NCBI GenBank assembly: GCA_903960515.1
Contig: CAJCBL010000281.1
Span: forward strand, 1-40,860
DNA: 40,860 nucleotides
Reading direction: 5' to 3'
Source of the DNA: an uncultured Verrucomicrobiota bacterium
Lineage (GTDB): Bacteria; Verrucomicrobiota; Verrucomicrobiia; Opitutales; Opitutaceae
Shown here: positions 15,911-24,158 of the stretch, piece after piece
How the letters are laid out: the number at the start of each line of letters is the position of its first letter
Numbering within the stretch: position 1 is the stretch's first letter
The notes under the pieces: model-generated
The model's database searches: none
What the model saw: the letters and a program-made list of their open reading frames with translations, nothing else
Told to the model about the DNA's origin: nothing
Position numbers and translations under genes: made by a program

Positions 15911-17977
15911 ATGCTGCATCCGCTCTCCAGTCCTCGCCGCCGCCGCAGTACCGCGATCCTTGAGCGCGCCCGGTTTCATCACGACCCGGACCATCCCGAC
16001 CACACCCACCTGCCCGGGGAAGAGGACGCGTTCCACCCGATGCCTACGCTCACCGGCCTCGGAGCATACCGGAAGACGTTCCCCAAAAAAGCCGACGTAG
16101 TCGCCAAGACGCCCGATCCAGCGGTTCGCCAAATGCTCACGCACATGGCCGAGCAGGGCTGCGAGACATGCTTCGACCGCTTCGATGCCCAGACACCCCA
16201 ATGCGGTTTCGGCCTCGCGGGCACCTGCTGCCGTATCTGCAACATGGGACCGTGCAAGGTCACCGCGAAGAGTCCGCGCGGCGTGTGCGGCGCCGATGCC
16301 GACGTGATCGTCGCACGCAATCTCCTACGCTGGGTCGCCTCCGGCGTGGCCTCCCACGGCGCCCGCGGCCGCGAGGTGATGCTCGCGCTCAAGTGGGCCT
16401 CCGAGGGCAAACTCGACCTGCCCATCCTCGGCCACGAGAAGGTCCTCAAGGTAGCGCAGGCGCTCAAACTCGACGCCGCTGGCAAAGACGTGAAGCAGCT
16501 CGCCGGGGAAATCGCCGACGCCCTCCTCGCCGATCTCTCCCGCACCATTCCCGAAGGCCATCGCACTCTCCACGCCCTCGCGCCGGCCGAGCGTATCGAG
16601 ACCTGGCGCAAGCTCGGTATCCTGCCTGTCGGTGCCTACCATGAGGTCTTCGAGGCGCTCCACCGCACGGGTACGGGCACTGATGGCGACTGGGAGAACC
16701 TCATGCTGCAAATGCTGCGCTGCGGCCTCGCCTTCGCGTGGACGAGCGTCGTGGGCTCCGCCATCGCGATGGATTGCCTCTACGGCCTGCCCAAGCGCAG
16801 CCGCATCGAGACCAACCTCGGCGTCCTGGAAGATGGCTACGTAAGCCTCGCCCTTCACGGCCACTCGCCCGTCATGGTCGGCTCGATAGTCGAGGCGAGC
16901 CGCCGCGCCGAGTTCGTCGGCCAGGCCGAGGCCGCCGGCGCCAAGGGTATCCGCCTCTATGGCATCTGCTGCTCCGGCCTCTCCGCGCTCTACCGCATGG
17001 GCGGTGTGCATCCATTGACCAACGCCATGGGCGCCGAGCTCGCGCTGGGTACCGGCGCGCTCGACCTCTGGGTGGCCGACGTCCAGGACGTCTATCCATC
17101 GATCATGGACGTGGCGAAGTGCTTCGGTACCGAGGTCGTCACCACCAGCGACTCCGGCCGTCTGCCCGGGGCCACCCATATCGCCTTCGACCACGAGCAC
17201 TCGAACCTCTCGGAGGTGCGCCAACTGGGCGAGCGCATCGTAGGCACCGCCATCCGCCGCCACGGGCAGCGCGCCGGCCGCCCGCGCTTCGTGCCCGACA
17301 CCAAGATCGAGGCCGAGGTTGGTTTCTCCATCGAAAACGTCATCGCGCATTTCGGCTCCGCCGCCGCGATCGCCGAGCACGTGAAGGCCGGCCGTATCCG
17401 CGGCATCGTCAACCTCGTGGGCTGCAGCAACCCGAAGGTGCTCTACGAGCGGGCCGTGCTCGACGTAGCCGAAGCGCTGATCGCCCAGGATGTGCTCCTG
17501 CTCACCAACGGCTGCGCCTCCTTCCCCTTGATGAAGCTGGGCCTCTGCCGGGCCGAAGCGTTGCAACAGTCCGGGCCCGGCCTGCGCACCGTGCTGGGCG
17601 GATTCAAGGAGCCGTTACCGCCCGTCTGGCACATGGGCGAATGCCTCGACAACGCCCGCGCCTCCGGCCTGTTCCGCACTCTGGCCGACGCGCTCGGCCA
17701 GCCGATGCGCGCCCTGCCCTTCGCATTCTCCAGCCCCGAGTGGTCCAACGAGAAGGGCGTGGGCGCGGCGCTCAGTTTCCGTCTCCTCGGTTTGAATTCC
17801 TACCACTGTGTAGCCGCGCCCGTATTCGGCTCGGAAAACGTGCAGCGCTACCTCGCCCGCGACACCCACGCGATCCTCGGCTCCGTGATGATCGTCGATC
17901 CCGACCCGGCCGTGCTCGCAGCCCGCATCATCCACGATCTGAAGGTCCGCCGCCGTCGCCTAGGCTGGGCCGAATGA
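15911..17977 (+). CDS. cooS: CooS-type Ni-Fe carbon monoxide dehydrogenase homologue with altered C-cluster
   Basis: 688 residues, about 50 longer than CooS because of an Arg/His-rich N-terminus. Cysteines for the D- and B-clusters are intact: Cys98, Cys106, Cys107, Cys110, Cys115 and Cys126, with the same spacing as C39/C47 and C48/C51/C56/C70 of Carboxydothermus CODH-II. Of the C-cluster ligands the HGH histidines (316/318), GICC (353/354), VGCSNPK (Cys505), NGCAS (Cys535) and HMGEC (Cys578) are kept, as is the acid-base lysine (Lys615 in SPEWSNEKG). The ligand equal to Cys333 is replaced by Asp393 in VADVQDVYPS, where CooS has DVQC. CCTGNE has become CCSGLS. The fold is surely that of CODH, but CO/CO2 activity is doubtful. 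No CooC, CooF, CooJ or acetyl-CoA synthase genes are nearby. Confidence 0.9.
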   Translation: MLHPLSSPRRRRSTAILERARFHHDPDHPDHTHLPGEEDAFHPMPTLTGLGAYRKTFPKKADVVAKTPDPAVRQMLTHMAEQGCETCFDRFDAQTPQCGFGLAGTCCRICNMGPCKVTAKSPRGVCGADADVIVARNLLRWVASGVASHGARGREVMLALKWASEGKLDLPILGHEKVLKVAQALKLDAAGKDVKQLAGEIADALLADLSRTIPEGHRTLHALAPAERIETWRKLGILPVGAYHEVFEALHRTGTGTDGDWENLMLQMLRCGLAFAWTSVVGSAIAMDCLYGLPKRSRIETNLGVLEDGYVSLALHGHSPVMVGSIVEASRRAEFVGQAEAAGAKGIRLYGICCSGLSALYRMGGVHPLTNAMGAELALGTGALDLWVADVQDVYPSIMDVAKCFGTEVVTTSDSGRLPGATHIAFDHEHSNLSEVRQLGERIVGTAIRRHGQRAGRPRFVPDTKIEAEVGFSIENVIAHFGSAAAIAEHVKAGRIRGIVNLVGCSNPKVLYERAVLDVAEALIAQDVLLLTNGCASFPLMKLGLCRAEALQQSGPGLRTVLGGFKEPLPPVWHMGECLDNARASGLFRTLADALGQPMRALPFAFSSPEWSNEKGVGAALSFRLLGLNSYHCVAAPVFGSENVQRYLARDTHAILGSVMIVDPDPAVLAARIIHDLKVRRRRLGWAE

Positions 17978-17996
17978 ACCCAATTTCCACCTACCC

Positions 17997-18980
17997 ATGA
18001 AAACCTCCGCTCTACTCCGCCGCCTCAGCCTGCTCGCCGCGGCCCTCGTAGCCTTCGCGCTTCCGGCCTCGGCCGCCGATACCGCCAAGCCCGTACTCAA
18101 AATCGGCCACCTGCCGATCACCGACCACCTCACCGTAATCGCGCAGGGCCGCGAGCAGTTCAAGGAGTTCGACCTCCAGTTGGTGAAGTTCTCCTCGTGG
18201 GCCGAACTCGCCGAGGCGCTCAAGGCCGGCGCCGTCGATGGTGCCTACGCACTCACGCCGATCAGCATCAGCCTGCGCCAGAAGGGCGTGCCCATCCACG
18301 CCGTCTTGCTCGGCCACCGCAACGGCTCGGTGCTCACCGTGCGCAATTCCCCCGACATCACCTCCGTAGCCGATCTCAAGGGACGCACCATCGCGATTCC
18401 CAATCGCCTCTCCACGCACAACATCCTCCTGCGAAAACTGCTCCTCGCCCAGCAGATCGATCCCGAGAAGGACGTGAAGATTATCGAGCTCGCCCCGCCC
18501 GAGATGGTCAACGCGCTCTCCACCAGCCGTATCGACGCATTCATCGTTGCAGAACCCTTCGGCGCCCAAGCCGAACTCCAGAAGGTGGGCAAGGTGCTGC
18601 TCCTCTCCAAGGACATCTGGCCCGACCACATTTGCTGCGTACTCAACTTCCGCGAGGAGGCGATCACCCAGCATCCCGCCGCCGTGCAGGAGTTCGTCGC
18701 CGCCCTCGTCCGCACCGGCGCGTTCATCGAGTCGCACCCGCACGAGGCCGCCGTTCTCTCCAAGCAGTTCCTGGGGCAGAAACCGGAGGTCATCGAGCAC
18801 GTGCTCACCACGCCCAAGGGACGCGTATCCTTCGACAACCTCATCCCCACCCTCGCCGACTTCACCTCCACCCAGGACAACCTCCTCAAGCTCGGTATCC
18901 TGAAAGAGGGCATCGATCTCACTCAGTATCTCGACGGCCGCTTCGCCGCCCAAGCGGTCTCCGCGACCTCCACAAAATAG
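17997..18980 (+). CDS. ABC importer 2: periplasmic binding protein (NMT1/SsuA-like)
   Basis: 327 residues. A signal peptide with hydrophobic core LLAAALVAFALPASAA precedes LKIGHLPITDHLTVIAQGRE, FSSWAELAEALKAGAVDGAY, SVADLKGRTIAIPNRLSTHN and STSRIDAFIVAEPFGAQ. The last block is the NrtA/CmpA/ThiY-like second-lobe pattern. It carries a double cysteine in PDHICCVLNFREEA, echoing GHPCCRL of binding protein 1. Start is 19 bp after the CooS homologue, so both are probably co-transcribed. The ligand is unknown, and bicarbonate, nitrate-like or sulfonate ligands are all seen in the family. Confidence 0.88.
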   Translation: MKTSALLRRLSLLAAALVAFALPASAADTAKPVLKIGHLPITDHLTVIAQGREQFKEFDLQLVKFSSWAELAEALKAGAVDGAYALTPISISLRQKGVPIHAVLLGHRNGSVLTVRNSPDITSVADLKGRTIAIPNRLSTHNILLRKLLLAQQIDPEKDVKIIELAPPEMVNALSTSRIDAFIVAEPFGAQAELQKVGKVLLLSKDIWPDHICCVLNFREEAITQHPAAVQEFVAALVRTGAFIESHPHEAAVLSKQFLGQKPEVIEHVLTTPKGRVSFDNLIPTLADFTSTQDNLLKLGILKEGIDLTQYLDGRFAAQAVSATSTK

Positions 18981-18984
18981 GCAC

Positions 18985-19752
18985 ATGTCGCGTCCTCGGA
19001 CCACCGGATTTGCCCTCGGCCTCGTCGGCTTGGCTGTCCTGCTCGGCTTCTGGGTACTGCTGGCCGGTCACTACACCGTCGAGCAGATGCCCGGGCCGCT
19101 GCAGGTGGCCACCGCCTGGCTGGAGCTGCTGCGCGAGGGCGGCCTGCTCACGCACATCCGTATCAGTCTGCTGCGTTTCGGCTCGGCCTATGCGCTCGCC
19201 CTCCTCGCGGGACTTCCGCTGGGCCTGCTCCTGGGCTGGTCTACGCGAGGACTGAAGGCGCTCAACCCGGTGATCCAGGTGCTGCGTCCGATCTCGCCCA
19301 TCGCATGGTTTCCGCTCGCGGTGCTCTGGTTCGGCGTGGGCAACGCACCCGCGGTATTCATCATCTTCCTCTCGGCGCTATTCCCCATCCTCCTCGCTAC
19401 GGTCAGCGGCGTGCGCGACATCCCGCCGGGCTACCTGCGCGTAGCCGCCAACTTCGGCACGCCGCGCCTCCAGCTCTTCCGCACGGTCATCCTCCCCGCC
19501 GCGTTCCCCACCATCGTCGTCGGGTTGCGCATCGCCGTCGGCACCGCGTGGATTCACCTCGTGGCCGGCGAGATGCTCGGCGCCCAGACGGGCTTGGGCT
19601 TCCTCATTGTCGACGCGCGCAACTTCCTGCGCACCGACCAGATCCTCGCCGGCATGATCACCATCGGGCTGCTGGGCCTCGCGATCGACCGCCTCATGAG
19701 TCTCGGTGAACTCCAGCTTCGCCGTATCTGGGGCACGGAGGCCACCGCATGA
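18985..19752 (+). CDS. ABC importer 2: permease (SsuC/NrtB-like)
   Basis: 255 residues with about six membrane helices. The first is FALGLVGLAVLLGFWVLLAG, and the central block is LRPISPIAWFPLAVLWFGVG, typical of SsuC/TauC/NrtB permeases. The EAA loop VAANFGTPRLQLFRTVILPA lies near the middle. It begins 4 bp after the binding-protein stop and overlaps the ATPase gene by 4 bp (ATGA). Confidence 0.93.
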   Translation: MSRPRTTGFALGLVGLAVLLGFWVLLAGHYTVEQMPGPLQVATAWLELLREGGLLTHIRISLLRFGSAYALALLAGLPLGLLLGWSTRGLKALNPVIQVLRPISPIAWFPLAVLWFGVGNAPAVFIIFLSALFPILLATVSGVRDIPPGYLRVAANFGTPRLQLFRTVILPAAFPTIVVGLRIAVGTAWIHLVAGEMLGAQTGLGFLIVDARNFLRTDQILAGMITIGLLGLAIDRLMSLGELQLRRIWGTEATA

Positions 19753-20597
19753 CCCCGATCCCGCAGTCCATCCTCACGGCCGCCGCCGTCTCCATCGACC
19801 CACTCGCACCGCCGCCCCGCATCGACGTGCGCGGGGCCGGAGTGACCTTCGCCCTCGCGAACGCCCCGGCGCGCACGGTCCTCTCATCCATCGACCTCCA
19901 GGTGCGCAACGGCGAGTTTGTCAGTCTGCTCGGCCCCAGCGGCTGCGGCAAAACCACGCTGATGAATCTCATGGCCGGCTTCCTCCGGCCCACGGTCGGC
20001 ACCGTCGCGATCGACGGCTCGCCAGTCACCGGTCCCGACCCGCGCCGCGTCGTGATCTTCCAGGACTACGGCCTGTTCCCGTGGCGCACCGTGCTGGGCA
20101 ACGTCCTCTTCGCGCTCGAATCGCGCGGCGAACGCGGCCCCGCCGCCCGCGACAGGGCCCGCCACTACCTCCAGCTCGTCGGCCTCACCGACGCCGCCGA
20201 CCAGCACCCGCATCAGCTCTCCGGTGGCATGAAGCAACGCGTCGCCATCGCCCGAGCACTCTCGGTAGCGCCGGAGGTGCTGTTCATGGACGAGCCCTTC
20301 GGCGCGCTCGACACCTTCACGCGTTTCCACCTCCAGGATCTCCTCCTCGAACTCTGGGAGCGATCGCGCATCACCACCGTGCTCGTCACCCACGATGTAG
20401 ACGAGGCGCTCTACCTGAGCGACCGCGTCGTCGTCCTCGGCGAACGCCCTGGCCGCATCGTCGAGACCATCGACGTCGCCCTCGAACGCCCCCGCGATCG
20501 CCGCGCCCCCGAACTCCATCGCCTGCGCGACCGCCTCCTCGAAGAACTCCGCCTGGCCGGCCGCTGGGCCCGCCAGAAACCCGAATACGACATCTGA
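19749..20597 (+). CDS. ABC importer 2: ATP-binding protein (SsuB/TauB-like)
   Basis: 282 residues. Walker A LLGPSGCGKTTLMNLMAG, Q-loop FQDYGLFPWRTVLGN, signature LSGGMKQRVAIARAL, Walker B VLFMDEPFGALD and H-loop LVTHDVDEALYLSDRV are all present. The C-terminus ends RWARQKPEYDI, close to the RWDRKKPEYEI of importer 3's ATPase, so these two subunits are close paralogues while importer 1's is more distant. Confidence 0.94.
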   Translation: MTPIPQSILTAAAVSIDPLAPPPRIDVRGAGVTFALANAPARTVLSSIDLQVRNGEFVSLLGPSGCGKTTLMNLMAGFLRPTVGTVAIDGSPVTGPDPRRVVIFQDYGLFPWRTVLGNVLFALESRGERGPAARDRARHYLQLVGLTDAADQHPHQLSGGMKQRVAIARALSVAPEVLFMDEPFGALDTFTRFHLQDLLLELWERSRITTVLVTHDVDEALYLSDRVVVLGERPGRIVETIDVALERPRDRRAPELHRLRDRLLEELRLAGRWARQKPEYDI

Positions 20598-20657
20598 ACC
20601 CTCCGAGCTAGCCGCCCTCTCCAACCACCGCTCCACCTCGCCACTACCCTCACTACC

Positions 20658-21188
20658 ATGAGTACCTCCAGCGTTCCGCCCATCGAGCCCATCAACCGCG
20701 ACGGCCTTCTCGCCCTCTCCGCCAAGGGCAAGGCCAACCCCACCGCTGTGCGTACCCTGAAGGTGCGCACTGTCCTCGAAAAGCGATTCCGCCACCTCAA
20801 CTATGTGCGCGACCTGCCCGCTCACGTAATCGACGAACCGCCGGGCCTGCTGGGCGACGACACCGCCCCCAACCCCTCCGAAGCGGTCCTCGCCGCCCTC
20901 GGCTCCTGCCTGTCGGTGGGCATCCAGGCCAACGCCGTGTTGCAGCAGATCCGCCTCACCAAGGTAGAACTGGAACTTGAAGCGGACATCAACATCACCG
21001 CCGTCTGGGGCACCGGAGACCTCACCGAGGACAAGCTCGTCGGGTTCAGCGCGATACGGGTAAGTGCCCGAGTCGAAGGCGATGCACCGCGGGAAGCGCT
21101 CGACGCTCTGGTCGCCCACGCCAACCGCTGGTCCCCAGTAGCCAATACCCTGCGACTTCCGGTGCCGGTCTCCGTCACCCCCGCCTAA
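20658..21188 (+). CDS. OsmC family protein
   Basis: 176 residues. The OsmC/Ohr fold is shown by VIDEPPGLLGDDTAPNPSEA followed by VLAALGSCLSVGIQANAV, with the peroxidatic-type Cys84. The usual second cysteine is replaced by Ser159 in HANRWSPVANTLR. This subgroup therefore cannot use the normal Cys-Cys peroxidase cycle and may bind or transfer thiols or persulfides. It lies 60 bp after importer 2 and 15 bp before a flavoprotein gene in the sulfur cluster, which fits a redox or sulfur-handling job more than peroxide defence. The function is inferred from context only. Confidence 0.88.
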   Translation: MSTSSVPPIEPINRDGLLALSAKGKANPTAVRTLKVRTVLEKRFRHLNYVRDLPAHVIDEPPGLLGDDTAPNPSEAVLAALGSCLSVGIQANAVLQQIRLTKVELELEADINITAVWGTGDLTEDKLVGFSAIRVSARVEGDAPREALDALVAHANRWSPVANTLRLPVPVSVTPA

Positions 21189-21203
21189 GCACCCGCACCC
21201 TCG

Positions 21204-22331
21204 ATGACCAGCGCTTCCACCACCACAGCCGGGACACCGAGCGTCGCCGCCCAGGGCGACGCGGCGCTCGCCCGCCTCGTGCGAGAGCAACTGCGCCCTC
21301 GGGTGGTCGCCATCGATCGGCAAGGCCAATACCCGGCCGAGTTTCTTCGCCACTTCGGCGCCCTGGGCGGATTTCTTCCCCCGGGCCCCGGCGGGATCGC
21401 CTCGGCCATTGAGTCCACGGCCCAGGTTGCGCAGGTCTGCGGCTCGACCGCATTCCTCACCTGGTGCCAGAACGCTTGTCTCTGGTATTTGCTAAACACG
21501 CCCAACCAAGCCCTGCGCGACACCGTGTTGCCCGAGCTGGCAACGGGTATTCGCATGGGAGCCACAGCGCTGTCCAACCCGGTGAAGGCGTTCTCCGGTA
21601 TTGAGGCCTTCAAGCTCTCCGCCACCCGAGTGCAGGGCGGCTACCGGGTAAACGGCTCCCTGCCGTGGGTCTCCAACCTCGGCCGCGACCACGCGTTCCC
21701 CTCGATCTTCAAGGTCGGCGACTCCACCGCTATGGCGCTCTTCGATTGCGCCCAGCCCGGTGTCGCCCAGCCGCCCACGGCTCCTTTCATCGCGCTGGAG
21801 GGCACCGCCACCTTCGCACTTCGGTTCAAAGACGTATTCGTTCCGGAAAGCGCCGTGCTGGCCGCACCCGCGGCGCCCTTCGTTCAGCAGGTCCAACCGG
21901 GCTTCGTTCTCCTGCAAACCGGAATCGGGCTGGGGCTGCTGCGCGGGGCCATCGAAGACATGACTGCGGCCGACCGCACCCATCGCCTGGCAAACCAGCA
22001 CCTGCCCGACCGGCCCGCCTTCTTCGCCGAGCAACTCGCGCTGTTCGAAACGCGGATCGCCTCTCTCGCTCAGCTGCCCACTACCATCGCCGTTGAGCGG
22101 CTCCGCGACATTCTCCAACTCCGCCTCGATCTCGCCGAGCTCGTGCTCCGGGCCACGATGTCCGCGGTGCTGCATGCCGGAGCGGCTGGTTTCATCGCCA
22201 CCGCCGCCCCGCAGCGACGCCACCGCGAGGCGCTCTTCTTCGCCATCCTCACCCCGGCAACCAAACACCTGAGGCTGCTGCTCGCGGCCGGTCCATCCGC
22301 CACCGTGGGCGAGCCACAGCATCCCGTCTGA
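21204..22331 (+). CDS. Acyl-CoA-dehydrogenase-like flavoprotein
   Basis: 375 residues. Overall ACAD architecture is visible: N-terminal helices (LPELATGIRMGATALSNPVK), a middle beta-domain (LSATRVQGGYRVNGSLPWVS then NLGRDHAFPSIF) and C-terminal helices (LQTGIGLGLLRGAI). Two landmarks are missing. The FAD-contacting GSD after the first strand reads FSGIEAF, and no YEGT-like catalytic glutamate is seen before the end, which is also short. In these respects it resembles the monooxygenase-like branch (SfnB/DszC type) used in sulfur-source use, but that assignment is uncertain. It could oxidise a CoA thioester or attack a C-S bond with flavin. It sits between OsmC and the CoA-transferase genes. 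Confidence 0.75.
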   Translation: MTSASTTTAGTPSVAAQGDAALARLVREQLRPRVVAIDRQGQYPAEFLRHFGALGGFLPPGPGGIASAIESTAQVAQVCGSTAFLTWCQNACLWYLLNTPNQALRDTVLPELATGIRMGATALSNPVKAFSGIEAFKLSATRVQGGYRVNGSLPWVSNLGRDHAFPSIFKVGDSTAMALFDCAQPGVAQPPTAPFIALEGTATFALRFKDVFVPESAVLAAPAAPFVQQVQPGFVLLQTGIGLGLLRGAIEDMTAADRTHRLANQHLPDRPAFFAEQLALFETRIASLAQLPTTIAVERLRDILQLRLDLAELVLRATMSAVLHAGAAGFIATAAPQRRHREALFFAILTPATKHLRLLLAAGPSATVGEPQHPV

Positions 22332-22338
22332 AACCGCC

Positions 22339-23355
22339 ATGTCTCCATCCGAACCATGCGCTGCGCCGCCGCGCCGCCACAAACTCCTCAGCCTCGCCAA
22401 TGCCGTGGCCCGCTACACCTTCGACGGCATGCAGTACGCCCCCGGCGGGGCACTACCGGTGGGCGCGGAGTCGGTCGCCTTCGGTCGCGAGATGATCCGT
22501 CAGGGCCGCCGCAATCTCCATGTCGTGGCTACGTGCGCCTCGCAACAGCTCAACCTCCTGTGCGCCGCCGGCGCGGTGGCAAAAGCGGAGTGCGGTTTCT
22601 CCGGCCTTGAGGTCTACGGCTTCGCCAACGGGCTGCGCCGCGCCGTTGAGTCGGGCCAGACCCTGCTCGAGGACTACTCGAACTTGGCGATGACGCTGCG
22701 CTTCCTGGGCGGGGCGCTCAACTGGCCCTTCGTCCCCACCAACACCGCCATCGGCTCCGACATCCAGTGGCACCACGCCGCCGAACCGGCCGAATACCCC
22801 AGCCGTACCAAGATCCCGGAGATCGTTGACCCGTTCACCGGCCGCGTCGTGGGCGCGCTGCAACCGCTACGACCCGACCTCGCCGCCATCCACGTCACCT
22901 TCTCCGATCCGCTGGGCAACGCGATTATGCTCGGCACGGAGTGGAGCCGCTTCGAACTTTCCCGCGCCGCCAAGAAGGTGGTGCTGGTTGCCGACCACAT
23001 CGTGTCCACCGACTGCATGCGGCAGTATCCCAACCTCGTGCGCATCCCGGACATCGTCGTAGATGCGGTGGTCCACACCCCCTTCGCCGCCTGGCCGCAG
23101 TGCTCCCCCGGGCTCTACGACTCCGACGAGGCCCACATGAAACTGTTGAACGACGCGCTGCGCACCGCCGAGGGCTACAACGAATACCGGCGCCAGTTCA
23201 TCGACCCCGTTGCCACGCCGGCCGATCTGCTCCGGATCATCGGCGTGGAGAACGCCGAGCGCCTCACCAAGGGGCCCACCAGCTTCCTCGCCGATCCCTT
23301 CCGGCGGTGGCTGCTCTCGGATACCACCATCAACGCACTGCTGGAGGCCAACTGA
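22339..23355 (+). CDS. CoA-transferase family I, alpha subunit (GctA/IpdA-like)
   Basis: 338 residues. The family I alpha pattern is recognisable: TFDGMQYAPGGALPVGAESV followed by AFGREMIRQGR, NLHVVATCASQQLNLLCAAG and IHVTFSDPLGNAIMLG, ending with the long C-terminal extension found in glutaconate CoA-transferase A and the IpdA/CatI-like proteins. With the beta subunit, whose gene starts 1 bp after the stop, it should move CoA between acids or act on a cyclic or acyl-CoA intermediate. Together with acetyl-CoA synthetase it could recharge an acid with CoA. Confidence 0.85.
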   Translation: MSPSEPCAAPPRRHKLLSLANAVARYTFDGMQYAPGGALPVGAESVAFGREMIRQGRRNLHVVATCASQQLNLLCAAGAVAKAECGFSGLEVYGFANGLRRAVESGQTLLEDYSNLAMTLRFLGGALNWPFVPTNTAIGSDIQWHHAAEPAEYPSRTKIPEIVDPFTGRVVGALQPLRPDLAAIHVTFSDPLGNAIMLGTEWSRFELSRAAKKVVLVADHIVSTDCMRQYPNLVRIPDIVVDAVVHTPFAAWPQCSPGLYDSDEAHMKLLNDALRTAEGYNEYRRQFIDPVATPADLLRIIGVENAERLTKGPTSFLADPFRRWLLSDTTINALLEAN

Positions 23356-23356
23356 A

Positions 23357-24142
23357 ATGTCCGACTTCTCTCGACAGGAAATGATGGCCATCGCCACCGG
23401 CCGCGAAATCCGCGACGGCGAGCTCGCGATCTTCGGAGTGGGGCTAAGCATGCTCGCCGGATACTTCGCCCAGGCTTACCACGCGCCCAACGTGCGCTCG
23501 CTCACCGAGGGCGGGGTCTACGGCGCCACACCGGTGGGCGGCCTGCCCTGGGGCATCGAATGCAACCGCATCTCGGCCAACGCCACCTCGTTCACCAACG
23601 CCCTCGATGCCCTCGGTTTCCTCGTCGGCTCCGGGCGTTGCGATGTGGGCATCATCGGCGCGGCGCAGGTCGACAAGTTCGGAAACGTGAACACTACCGG
23701 CATCTGGAACTCTCCCGTGGGCCCGGGTACCGGGGCGCCCGTTACACGTTTGTCCGGTGCCGGCGGGGCCAACGACATCGCATCCTCCTGCGGCCGCTTT
23801 GTCATCATGGCCACCCACGAGAAGAAGCGCTTCGTGGAGCGCGTCGACTACGTCAGTTCCCCCGGATACCTCACCGGACCCGGAGCGCGCCAGCGCTGCG
23901 GCCTCATAGGCGGCGGGCCCTCGGCGATCATCACCACCCTCGGCATCCTCCGACCGAATCCCGACAGCCTCGAATTCGAGCTGGATTCGTATTTCGAATT
24001 CTCCGGCGTGGACGAGATCCGCGCCGCCACCGGCTGGCACCTGGGCGTGCGCCCGGATGTGCATGCCGTCCCGGCGCCCTCCGAAGCCGAGCTGGAGGCG
24101 CTGCGCCGCGTAGACACCACCGGGATGCTCCGCCGCAAGTAA
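23357..24142 (+). CDS. CoA-transferase family I, beta subunit (GctB/IpdB-like)
   Basis: 261 residues. VRSLTEGGVYGATP carries the Glu-Gly-Gly segment where family I transferases hold the catalytic glutamate. GSGRCDVGIIGAAQVDKFGN then NTTGIW, RLSGAGGANDIASSCGRFV and IGGGPSAIITTLGILRP are typical GctB/IpdB blocks. The starting ATG follows the alpha stop by 1 bp. Substrate is unknown. The pair is followed 16 bp later by an enoyl-CoA-hydratase-like gene, which places it in a CoA-thioester pathway. Confidence 0.85.
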   Translation: MSDFSRQEMMAIATGREIRDGELAIFGVGLSMLAGYFAQAYHAPNVRSLTEGGVYGATPVGGLPWGIECNRISANATSFTNALDALGFLVGSGRCDVGIIGAAQVDKFGNVNTTGIWNSPVGPGTGAPVTRLSGAGGANDIASSCGRFVIMATHEKKRFVERVDYVSSPGYLTGPGARQRCGLIGGGPSAIITTLGILRPNPDSLEFELDSYFEFSGVDEIRAATGWHLGVRPDVHAVPAPSEAELEALRRVDTTGMLRRK

Positions 24143-24158
24143 CCTTATCATAACTACC

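Noticed and set aside
15911-17977. Hybrid-cluster protein (hydroxylamine reductase) instead of CooS
   Set aside because: D-/B-cluster spacing, HGH, VGCSNPK, HMGEC and SPEW-EK blocks follow CooS, and the length fits CODH rather than Hcp.
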